Of a stretch of 5,100 nt of DNA, positions 1 to 5,100 are shown piece by piece. Below the pieces are notes generated by a model, which searched no databases, was not told where the DNA came from, and worked only from the letters and a program-made list of their open reading frames with translations. Position numbers and translations under genes: made by a program. Each line of letters begins with the position of its first letter. Position 1 is the stretch's first letter. Origin of the DNA: DSFT01 sp032249175 (GTDB lineage Bacteria; Hydrothermota; Hydrothermia; LBFQ01; DSFT01); the NCBI GenBank assembly GCA_032249175.1, contig JAVVGK010000117.1, positions 1-5,100 of the forward strand, written 5' to 3'.

Positions 1-198
1 TGGGAAGGCTATTTAACTATTGAAATTTCAAATACAACGCCACTTCCTGCTAAAATCTATTCAAATGAAGGAATTGCTCAAATTATTTTTATTGAAGCTG
101 ATGAAGAGACAAGGATGTCCTATGCTGATAGAAAAGGAAAATATCAATTTCAAAAAGGTGTTACACCACCAAAAGTGGAGGGTGAAGAAAATGGATAA
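1..198 (+). CDS. dcd: dCTP deaminase, C-terminal part (5' end outside window)
   Basis: This is the last 65 codons of a dCTP deaminase, the cytosolic enzyme that deaminates dCTP to dUTP for dTTP synthesis; some relatives also hydrolyse dUTP to dUMP. The frame is open from base 1 and ends at TAA 196-198. It begins at the conserved tryptophan of the PGW-G motif. The first residues WEGYLTIEISN hold the family's catalytic glutamate (fragment residue 8, matching Glu138 of the E. coli enzyme from memory). The segment EGIAQIIF and the tail YADRKGKYQFQKGV are typical of the Gram-positive/archaeal-type branch, in which a YADRKGKYQ-like tail closes over the neighbouring active site of the trimer. About 65 residues after the Trp matches the family, so the C-terminus is complete. 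It overlaps recA by 8 bases. Deaminase-only versus bifunctional deaminase/dUTPase cannot be decided without the N-terminal half. Confidence 0.93.
   Translation, partial: WEGYLTIEISNTTPLPAKIYSNEGIAQIIFIEADEETRMSYADRKGKYQFQKGVTPPKVEGEENG
177..184 (+). promoter_or_regulatory. Shine-Dalgarno of recA
   Basis: GGAGGTGA is a full-length match to the 16S rRNA anti-Shine-Dalgarno and ends 6 bases before the ATG at 191. It fixes the recA start. The longer upstream opening in that frame (from 20) only shadows the dcd coding sequence. The site lies inside dcd codons, so recA translation is probably coupled to dcd. Confidence 0.9.
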
Positions 199-1237
199 AG
201 ATAAAGAAAAAGTTCTTGAAGCAACAATAAGACAACTTGAAAAAGATTATGGAAAAGGTATTGTAATGAGATTAAGTGATAAAGCGAAAGTCCAAGTTCC
301 AACAATTCCAACAGGCTCAATAAGTCTTGATTATGCTCTTGGTATTGGTGGTTATCCAAGAGGAAGAATTATTGAAATCTATGGACAAGAAGCATCTGGT
401 AAAACAACATTAGCTCTTATGGCAATGGCAGAAACTCAAAAGCTTGGAGGTTCAGTCCTATTTATTGATGCTGAGCATGCTTTTGATCCAACTTACGCTA
501 AAATCATAGGTGTTGATATTGAAGATAAAAAATTATTAATTTCACAGCCAGAGTATGGAGAGCAAGCACTTAGCATTATGGAAGATGCAGTAAGGGGAGG
601 AGCAATTGACTTAATTGTTGTAGATTCTGTTGCTGCACTTGTAACAAAAGCTGAACTTGAGGGTGAAATGGAAGACCAAGGAATTGGAGGACAAGCAAGG
701 TTAATGAGTAAGGCTTTAAGGAAATTAACAGGTGTTATAAGTAAAACGGGAACTGTTGCTATCTTTATAAACCAAGTTAGAGAAAAAATTAGTCAAAATG
801 CTTATCAAGGACCACCTGAAACAACACCTGGTGGAAGAGCATTAAAATTCTTTTCATCTATAAGACTTGAAGTAAGGAAAGGTGAAACTATAAAAGGTCC
901 AAATGCAGAAATTATAGGACATATAATAAAAGTCAAAGTGGTTAAAAATAAACTTGCTCCACCTTATAAAACTGCTCAATTTGAATTAATTTATGGGAAG
1001 GGAATAAACAGAATTGGTGAAATTTTTGATTTGGCAGTTGAGCTTGGCATTATAAAGAGAGCAGGCTCATGGTATTCTTATAATAATGAGCAATTAGCCC
1101 AAGGTAAAGAAAAATCTCTTGATTATTTAAAAGAGAACCCAGAGTTATTAAGTAAAATAGAAGCAGAGGTTAGAGAAAAATTAAAAGAATATAAACCACA
1201 AGGGGGAGGAAATGGACCTGAGGAAGCATCAGAGTAA
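191..1237 (+). CDS. recA: RecA recombinase (348 aa)
   Basis: RecA is the cytosolic ATP-dependent strand-exchange protein of homologous recombination and the coprotease for LexA-type SOS control. Length is normal. Walker A is GQEASGKT at 65-72 (K71, T72). The catalytic glutamate is E95 in FIDAEHAFDP, Walker B is LIVVDS at 141-146 (D145), and the NTP-sensing glutamine is Q195 in FINQVR. The late core VKVVKNKLAPPYK (249-261) and the C-terminal domain with GSWYSY (292-297) are standard. The tail after about 335 is short, with a Gly-rich stretch and EEASE. Odd points: loop L1 reads EMEDQGIGGQ (159-168) where most RecAs have a GDSH-like core, and loop L2 reads SQNAYQGPPETTPGG, about two residues longer than in E. 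coli, with Y205 probably in the role of Phe203. The gene overlaps dcd by 8 bases and the next gene by 26. No LexA-like operator or separate promoter is visible. Identity is certain. Confidence 0.98.
   Translation: MDKDKEKVLEATIRQLEKDYGKGIVMRLSDKAKVQVPTIPTGSISLDYALGIGGYPRGRIIEIYGQEASGKTTLALMAMAETQKLGGSVLFIDAEHAFDPTYAKIIGVDIEDKKLLISQPEYGEQALSIMEDAVRGGAIDLIVVDSVAALVTKAELEGEMEDQGIGGQARLMSKALRKLTGVISKTGTVAIFINQVREKISQNAYQGPPETTPGGRALKFFSSIRLEVRKGETIKGPNAEIIGHIIKVKVVKNKLAPPYKTAQFELIYGKGINRIGEIFDLAVELGIIKRAGSWYSYNNEQLAQGKEKSLDYLKENPELLSKIEAEVREKLKEYKPQGGGNGPEEASE
1202..1210 (+). promoter_or_regulatory. Shine-Dalgarno of the PUR-domain gene
   Basis: GGGGGAGGA lies in the last codons of recA. The GGAGG core at 1205-1209 leaves only 2 bases before the ATG at 1212, which is tight but usable. 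No other ATG, GTG or TTG precedes the conserved domain in that frame, so the site supports 1212 as the start. Confidence 0.65.
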
Positions 1238-1442
1238 CATCGTTTATAGTAAGAGGATAAAAGCTGGAAAGAGAGTTTATTTTTTTGACATAAGGGAAGA
1301 TTCAAAAGGACAAAATTTCATATGTATTTCCGAATCAAGAAAAACGGATAGGGGTTTTATAAAACAAACAATTGTTATTTATCCCGAAGATATAGAAAAG
1401 TTTCATAAAGCCTTTGAGGAGGTGAAAAATAGTCTCAAATAA
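1212..1442 (+). CDS. PUR-domain (DUF3276-type) nucleic-acid-binding protein, 76 aa
   Basis: This small basic protein resembles the single-PUR-repeat family (DUF3276 / PurA ssDNA- and RNA-binding like). In known members each repeat is a beta-sheet followed by one helix, two copies dimerise, and they bind single-stranded DNA or RNA. The signature YSKRIKAGKRVYFFDI (12-27) matches the family's start, with K/R-rich strand 1 and the YFFD turn. FICISESRK (36-44) is the next strand, IVIYPEDIEKF (54-64) follows, and residues 60-75 form the C-terminal helix. The domain fills the protein. I identify it by remembered pattern, not a search. It overlaps recA by 26 bases and the glycosyltransferase by 14, so it is co-translated with both. 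It sits where recX commonly follows recA but has no RecX resemblance. A role alongside RecA on single-stranded DNA is inference; RNA binding or regulation is equally possible. Confidence 0.82.
   Translation: MDLRKHQSNIVYSKRIKAGKRVYFFDIREDSKGQNFICISESRKTDRGFIKQTIVIYPEDIEKFHKAFEEVKNSLK
1418..1425 (+). promoter_or_regulatory. Shine-Dalgarno of the glycosyltransferase gene (non-ATG start)
   Basis: A second perfect GGAGGTGA, identical to the recA site, lies in the last codons of the PUR gene. Its GGAGG core ends 6 bases before ATA 1429-1431, ideal initiation spacing. Its TGA (1423-1425) is also the stop that closes the glycosyltransferase frame upstream. No ATG, GTG or TTG in that frame lies near it. 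Confidence 0.8.
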
Positions 1443-2166
1443 ATTAAAACTTTCAATTGTTATTCCCGTTTATAATGAAAAGGATTATATTGAATTGGTT
1501 ATTAGAAATGTAAAAGAAGTGGATTTGGGTTATGATTTAGAAAGGGAAATTGTTGTTGTTGATGATGGTTCAACTGATGGGACAAGGGAGATTTTAAAAA
1601 AATTAGAAAATAGTGAAGAATTTAAAGGTATTCTTAAAGTAATTTTCCACGAAAAGAATCAAGGAAAAGGAGGAGCATTAAATACAGGATTTAATCACAT
1701 AAGTGGTGATATTGTTGTTATTCAAGATGCTGATTTAGAATATGACCCAAGAGATTGGAAAGAAATGATAAGATTAATAATAGAAAGAAATGCTGATGTT
1801 GTTTATGGCTCAAGATTTTATGGAGCAAGTCATAGAGTTTTGTATTTTTATCATTTTCTTGGAAACAAAGTAATAACTTATTTAATTAACATCCTTTTTA
1901 ATATGACATTTTCAGATATTGAGGTTTGTTATAAGATGCTAAAAAGAGAAATTCTTGAAAAGATAAAACCATTTAAAAGTAAAGATTTTGGATTTGAAGT
2001 TGAAATTACTGCTAAAATATCAAAATTAGCAAATAAGGAAGGAATAAGAGTATATGAAACACAAATAAACTATTATGGAAGAACATATAAAGAAGGTAAA
2101 AAAATTACTTGGAAAGATGGCTTTAAAGCGCTTTGGTACATTTTAAAATTTAGATTTACAAATTAA
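1429..2166 (+). CDS. Family 2 glycosyltransferase, DPM/polyprenyl-phosphate type (245 aa, probable ATA start)
   Basis: This is a GT-A fold glycosyltransferase of the dolichyl/undecaprenyl-phosphate sugar synthase group. Such enzymes move a sugar from a nucleotide donor to a polyprenyl phosphate on the inner face of the membrane. Numbered from the codon at 1429: the first strand LSIVIPVYNE is at 8-17, the nucleotide-binding VVVDDGSTDGT at 42-52, NQGKGGALN at 77-85, and the metal-binding DAD at 100-102 inside QDADLEYDP. YGSRFYG and the DIEVCYKMLKRE segment typical of DPM-like enzymes follow. There is no clear transmembrane tail, so it is probably peripheral. The first in-frame TTG (1495) would remove the first strand and PVYNE, so it is not a credible start. 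ATA 1429, behind a perfect Shine-Dalgarno, is the best candidate. Donor sugar and acceptor cannot be read from sequence. It is followed after 3 bases by the flippase-like gene. Confidence 0.88.
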   Translation: MVSNKLKLSIVIPVYNEKDYIELVIRNVKEVDLGYDLEREIVVVDDGSTDGTREILKKLENSEEFKGILKVIFHEKNQGKGGALNTGFNHISGDIVVIQDADLEYDPRDWKEMIRLIIERNADVVYGSRFYGASHRVLYFYHFLGNKVITYLINILFNMTFSDIEVCYKMLKREILEKIKPFKSKDFGFEVEITAKISKLANKEGIRVYETQINYYGRTYKEGKKITWKDGFKALWYILKFRFTN

Positions 2167-2169
2167 GTT

Positions 2170-3129
2170 ATGAGAAAAGTAATTTTTGAACTTGTGAAAA
2201 TTCTAATAAGTGTCATTTTAATTTACATAATTTTCAAAAATATGGATATAAGAGCATTTTTAAACCATTTAAAGTCAATAAATTTGTTGCTTTATTTAAT
2301 TGCAATTGTCTTTGGATTTATTGGATATTTTTTTTCTGCTGTTAGATGGTTTATCTTTATAAAGGCATACAAATTAAATGTTAGTTTCTTTGAAGCAAAT
2401 AAATATGTCTTTGTGGGTCTGTTTTTAGGTTTAATTCTTCCATCAGGAGCAGGTGTTGATTTGGTTAGATTTTTTTATGCTCAAAGAAATAATTTAGATA
2501 GAAGGGCGGAAGTTTTATCATCAATTTTTGTGGATAGATTTGTTGGTGTTATTGCATTAGTTTGTTTGGCATTGCTTGGTGTTTATTTTGGTGTTGAAAA
2601 AATTAGGGAAGTTGCTAAGGAGTTAATTTGGATAATGTTATTGCTTATAGGATTTTTTATATTTATGCTAACGCCTTTATTTGAAAAAATCATTTTATCA
2701 TTATTTGGAAATGTAAAAAGGTTTAGAATTGGTGAAAGAATTCAAAAGCTCTTAAATTCTTTTTCATTATATAAAGAGAATAAAATTGTTGTTATTTCAT
2801 CGTTTTTTATTTCAATAATTATGCAGTTTTTCTTTGGAGCATCTGCTTTTTTCATTTCAAAGGCACTTGGATTTAATTTAAATTTAGTTGAGGTAATTTT
2901 AATTACATCTGCTATAAATTTCATAACAATGCTTCCTATAAGTTTTAGTGGAATTGGAATAAGGGAAGGAGGATTTATATTCTTTCTATCTGATAAAATT
3001 GGTTTAGAAGGGGCTGTTGCTCTTTCGCTATTGTATTATTTTAGTGGAATTTTAGCATTTTCTCCATTTGGTTTATTAGTATTTATTTCAGAGCCTGTTA
3101 AATGGACATTAAAAAAAGAAGAACTATGA
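2170..3129 (+). CDS. Flippase-like integral membrane protein (LPG-synthase TM domain / UPF0104 family, 319 aa)
   Basis: A polytopic inner-membrane protein with about eight hydrophobic segments, roughly 6-24, 36-57, 77-92, 122-142, 150-170, 205-230, 236-255 and 284-306. Family marks are RW at 59-60, GLFLGLILPSGAGVDLVRFF (83-102) with the conserved P-GxG-D-R pattern, DRFVG (122-126), and LPISFSGIGIREGG (255-268). The same domain forms the membrane half of MprF, which makes and flips lysyl-phosphatidylglycerol. The MprF catalytic domain is absent, and 319 residues is the usual stand-alone length. Stand-alone members often neighbour glycosyltransferases, and a role in lipid-linked sugar handling is inferred here from the gene just upstream. 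No Shine-Dalgarno precedes ATG 2170. The gene follows the glycosyltransferase stop by 3 bases in the same frame, so it probably depends on ribosome re-initiation. Its stop overlaps the dxr start as ATGA. Exact substrate is unknown. Confidence 0.88.
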   Translation: MRKVIFELVKILISVILIYIIFKNMDIRAFLNHLKSINLLLYLIAIVFGFIGYFFSAVRWFIFIKAYKLNVSFFEANKYVFVGLFLGLILPSGAGVDLVRFFYAQRNNLDRRAEVLSSIFVDRFVGVIALVCLALLGVYFGVEKIREVAKELIWIMLLLIGFFIFMLTPLFEKIILSLFGNVKRFRIGERIQKLLNSFSLYKENKIVVISSFFISIIMQFFFGASAFFISKALGFNLNLVEVILITSAINFITMLPISFSGIGIREGGFIFFLSDKIGLEGAVALSLLYYFSGILAFSPFGLLVFISEPVKWTLKKEEL

Positions 3130-4265
3130 AAAAAATAGGAATTATCGGAGCAACAGGCTCCATAGGTAGTCAAGCAATTGAAGTTATTAGAAAATTCAGA
3201 AATTTATATAAAATTGAATTTTTAGTAAGTTATTCTAATTATAAAAAGCTTTTTGAAATTGCGAAAGAATTTAATGTTAAAAAAGTTGGAATAATAAGAG
3301 AGGATATTGAAATTAAAAATGAAGACTTTATTATCTACAAGGGTAAAGATGAGATATTGAGTTTAATTGAAGACATTGATTTATTGTTTGTATCAACAAC
3401 AGGTACTTTTTCCATTTTTCCTGTATTAAAGGCAATTGAAAAGAATATAAATATCGCTCTTGCTAATAAGGAAGTTCTTGTTTCATTTGGTAAAATTGTA
3501 AATGAAAAATTAAAGACATCAAATTCTATAATAATTCCTGTTGATTCTGAGCATTCAGCAATTTTTCAACTAATAAATCCATATAAAAATGAATTTATTA
3601 GAATAATTCTAACTGCATCAGGTGGTCCATTTTTGAATTTTTCAATTGAAGAAATGGAAAATGTATCAGTTGAAATGGCATTAAATCATCCAACTTGGAA
3701 AATGGGTAAAAAAATTACAATTGATTCTGCTACACTTTTTAATAAATCTCTTGAAATTATTGAAGCTTATTATTTATTTGGAACAAAGAATATAGATGTT
3801 GTAATTCATCCACAAAGTATTATTCATTCATTTGTTCAATTAAAAGATGGCTCATTATTGGCACATCTTGGTTTTCCTGATATGAGAATTCCAATAGCAT
3901 ATGCTTTAAGTTATCCAAATAGACTTGAATTTCCATCAACTATAACTCATCCTTATGATTTTGATAAATTAACATTTCTAAAACCTGACTTTGAGAAATT
4001 TCCATCTTTAAAAATTGCTTACTTTTGTCTTGAAAAACTTTCTTATTATCCAACTATTATGAATGCATCAAATGAAATTGCTGTTTATAGCTTTCTTGAA
4101 GGGAAAATTAAATTTAGGGATATTTTTAAGGTTGTTGAAGAAACATTCAATAGAATAGAAAAGGAGAAATTAAAAGATGAAACACTTGAAGATTTGCTAT
4201 ATGTTGATAATTTATCTCGCACTATTGCTAATTTTATCGTGTCAGAAATATCAAAAAAAAGATAA
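3126..4265 (+). CDS. dxr: 1-deoxy-D-xylulose 5-phosphate reductoisomerase (379 aa)
   Basis: Dxr (IspC) converts DXP to 2-C-methyl-D-erythritol 4-phosphate with NADPH and a divalent metal, the committed step of the MEP isoprenoid pathway; it is the fosmidomycin target. The NADPH loop GATGSIG is at 8-14 and ANKEVLVSFG at 113-122. Metal ligands are D140 and E142 in PVDSEHSAIFQ and E210 in NKSLE. Substrate contacts include S165 (ASGGPF), H188 and W191 (NHPTWKMG), S201, N206 and K207. HPQSIIHS and MNASNEIAV complete the family set, and the C-terminal ETLEDLL helix is present. Start 3126 is chosen because it places GIIGATGSIG at the usual distance; an in-frame ATG at 3102 adds eight atypical residues. 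It overlaps the upstream gene by 4 bases (ATGA). Some usually fixed positions differ: SATLFNK for SATMMNK, GGPFL for GGPFR, and no GG before PTIMNASNE. All catalytic residues remain, so activity is expected. Confidence 0.97.
   Translation: MKKIGIIGATGSIGSQAIEVIRKFRNLYKIEFLVSYSNYKKLFEIAKEFNVKKVGIIREDIEIKNEDFIIYKGKDEILSLIEDIDLLFVSTTGTFSIFPVLKAIEKNINIALANKEVLVSFGKIVNEKLKTSNSIIIPVDSEHSAIFQLINPYKNEFIRIILTASGGPFLNFSIEEMENVSVEMALNHPTWKMGKKITIDSATLFNKSLEIIEAYYLFGTKNIDVVIHPQSIIHSFVQLKDGSLLAHLGFPDMRIPIAYALSYPNRLEFPSTITHPYDFDKLTFLKPDFEKFPSLKIAYFCLEKLSYYPTIMNASNEIAVYSFLEGKIKFRDIFKVVEETFNRIEKEKLKDETLEDLLYVDNLSRTIANFIVSEISKKR
4161..4166 (+). promoter_or_regulatory. Shine-Dalgarno of the lipoprotein gene, inside dxr
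   Basis: AAGGAG lies within the dxr coding sequence, 10 bases before the ATG at 4177. It supports starting the next gene deep inside dxr. A second in-frame ATG at 4201 has no comparable site, and none follows before or after the dxr stop. Confidence 0.7.
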
Positions 4266-5010
4266 AGTTATTGTTAAAAGTAAAAATTTTTGTGATAGCT
4301 CATTTATTGATGGTGTTTATTACAAGAAGAAATTCTTTATTTTAACATTAAGCTGTGGAATTTTTGAATATGATGAGAATTTTAAAAAGATAAAAACTTA
4401 TGATTTGAAGGGATTTTTCTCAATAAGTAATGAAAGTTTATTTTTAGCTTCAAATAAAATTTACTTTTATAATGATAGCTTTTTTGATGTATTTAAAGAA
4501 ATTGAAGGTGCTATTGGTTATGTTAATGGATTTTATATTTTTCGCAATAAAGTTGTATTTCAAAATGATACATTTGATATTCCTGATGTTGAAACTTTTA
4601 AATTTTATAAAAATAAGCTCATAATTGGTACAAATGGTTATGGAACTTACCTAATTGAAAATAAAAAACTGAAACATTTTTTAATTGGCATATTGCCTTC
4701 TAATTTCACAAAATCCATTTCTATTTATAAAGATACTATTATTCTTGGATTTTCAGAACCTTTTTCAAAAAGCAAAATTGGATTTTTCTATAATAATAAA
4801 ATTCTAAAAGTTTATGAATTTTCAGATGACTATATTATTGACATTTGCTCAAATAATTCAATATATATTGGAACTTCAAATGGACTTTTTAAATATGAGA
4901 ATTCAGAATTTCACAAAATTTATGATGGATACATATCAAAAATTTTAGTTTGTAGTAATGATAAGTTGATTTTTATTTCAAATGGTAAATTGGTAATTAA
5001 GGACTTATAA
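4177..5010 (+). CDS. Predicted lipoprotein with beta-propeller-like repeats (277 aa)
   Basis: I do not recognise a named family. The N-terminus is a lipoprotein-type signal peptide: a short basic start (MKHLK), a hydrophobic core at about 8-20, and a lipobox-like ILSC with the candidate acylated cysteine at 22. Position -2 is Leu, a loose match. Charged residues follow (KYQKKDK), so export and membrane anchoring are expected. The body is rich in aromatic residues, Asn and Lys, with short beta-strand repeats. LIIGTNGYGTYLI (148-160) and IYIGTSNGLFKY (229-240) resemble the GT-xGL-xY strand of beta-propeller sensor and WD-like blades, and weaker copies occur near 53-65 and 262-275. There is no catalytic motif. 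The first 89 bases lie out of frame within dxr, and no later start exists, since the only methionines are 1 and 9. It may be a surface binding or scaffolding protein, but the role is unknown. Confidence 0.75.
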   Translation: MKHLKICYMLIIYLALLLILSCQKYQKKDKVIVKSKNFCDSSFIDGVYYKKKFFILTLSCGIFEYDENFKKIKTYDLKGFFSISNESLFLASNKIYFYNDSFFDVFKEIEGAIGYVNGFYIFRNKVVFQNDTFDIPDVETFKFYKNKLIIGTNGYGTYLIENKKLKHFLIGILPSNFTKSISIYKDTIILGFSEPFSKSKIGFFYNNKILKVYEFSDDYIIDICSNNSIYIGTSNGLFKYENSEFHKIYDGYISKILVCSNDKLIFISNGKLVIKDL

Positions 5011-5100
5011 AATTTTTAGCAAGATTTGCATTGTCCAATAATTATGGAACTATTTATTTTTCTATATTTTCCCCACCCACCCTATAAATAAGCCTTCGGC
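5011..5100. other. Non-coding tail with C-rich stretch and possible half hairpin at window edge
   Basis: No gene of credible length lies here on either strand. The stretch is AT-rich except for a C-rich run at 5071-5082 (CCCCACCCACCC). The last nine bases, GCCTTCGGC (5092-5100), can fold as a 3-base-pair stem and are preceded by AAATAA. If TTATTT follows outside the window this would be a longer stem and a likely terminator for the gene cluster, but that cannot be seen. A small dyad, GCAA-GAT-TTGC (5019-5029), has no T-run after it and is not a terminator. Confidence 0.35.

Noticed and set aside
20..190. 57-codon N-terminal extension of recA in the same frame
   Set aside because: It only shadows the dcd coding sequence, has no RecA-like content, and a perfect Shine-Dalgarno points to ATG 191.
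150..359. Reverse-strand open frame of 69 codons
   Set aside because: It lies opposite the real dcd and recA coding sequence, is a Leu-rich low-complexity product, and has no ribosome binding site.
1123..1305. Reverse-strand open frame of 60 codons
   Set aside because: It is antisense to the recA end and the PUR gene, both well-supported coding sequences, with no recognisable domain.
2742..2924. Reverse-strand open frame of 60 codons
   Set aside because: It is antisense to the transmembrane part of the flippase-like gene and is a chance opening in AT-rich sequence.
3102..3125. Earlier ATG for dxr adding eight residues
   Set aside because: The extra residues are Lys/Arg-rich and atypical, and Dxr normally begins right before the GxTGSIG nucleotide loop, which fits ATG 3126.
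5031..5088. Possible promoter (TTGTCC with TATTTA, or TATAAA at 5083)
   Set aside because: Spacings are wrong: TATTTA lies 14 bases after TTGTCC, and TATAAA has no -35-like hexamer about 17 bases upstream. AT-rich DNA gives such matches by chance.
5044..5091. Short forward open frame of 15 codons
   Set aside because: It is too short, has no Shine-Dalgarno, and its Pro-rich end just reads the C-rich run.
1..5100. CRISPR arrays, tRNA/rRNA genes, insertion sequences, attachment sites
   Set aside because: I saw no regularly spaced repeats, no tRNA-like cloverleaf or T-loop motif, no transposase coding and no terminal inverted repeats; coding density leaves room only in the last 90 bases.

Overview
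This is a compact, AT-rich bacterial window with every gene on the + strand and almost no intergenic DNA. Seven genes run head to tail: the C-terminal end of dcd (dCTP deaminase), recA, a small PUR-domain (DUF3276-type) nucleic-acid-binding protein, a family 2 glycosyltransferase, a flippase-like membrane protein (LPG-synthase TM / UPF0104 family), dxr (DXP reductoisomerase), and a predicted beta-propeller lipoprotein. Six neighbouring pairs overlap or are separated by only 3 bases, so the block reads as one operon with translational coupling. No promoter or terminator is visible inside it.

Organism: low GC, and arginine is written almost only as AGA/AGG. Isoprenoids are made by the bacterial MEP (DXP) pathway, and RecA is bacterial but has unusual DNA-binding loops. 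The PUR-domain protein resembles small proteins I associate with Bacteroidota and spirochaetes. A low-GC, perhaps thermophilic or candidate-phylum bacterium outside Proteobacteria and Firmicutes fits, but I cannot name the taxon.

Layout: 1-198 dcd end; 191-1237 recA; 1212-1442 PUR protein; 1429-2166 glycosyltransferase, whose only sensible start is an ATA codon behind a perfect Shine-Dalgarno; 2170-3129 flippase-like protein, in the same frame as the glycosyltransferase and separated from it by one stop codon; 3126-4265 dxr; 4177-5010 lipoprotein, whose whole signal peptide is encoded out of frame inside the end of dxr; 5011-5100 a non-coding tail with a C-rich stretch and a possible half hairpin at the window edge.

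Working together: the first three genes concern nucleotides and DNA (dCTP/dUTP supply, strand exchange, single-strand binding). The next three can be read as an envelope lipid-carrier group: Dxr feeds isoprenoid synthesis, the glycosyltransferase probably charges a polyprenyl phosphate with sugar, and the membrane protein may help move or use the product. The most notable features are the ATA start, the 89-base two-frame overlap at the dxr end, the altered RecA loops, and the recA-PUR pairing where recX often sits.
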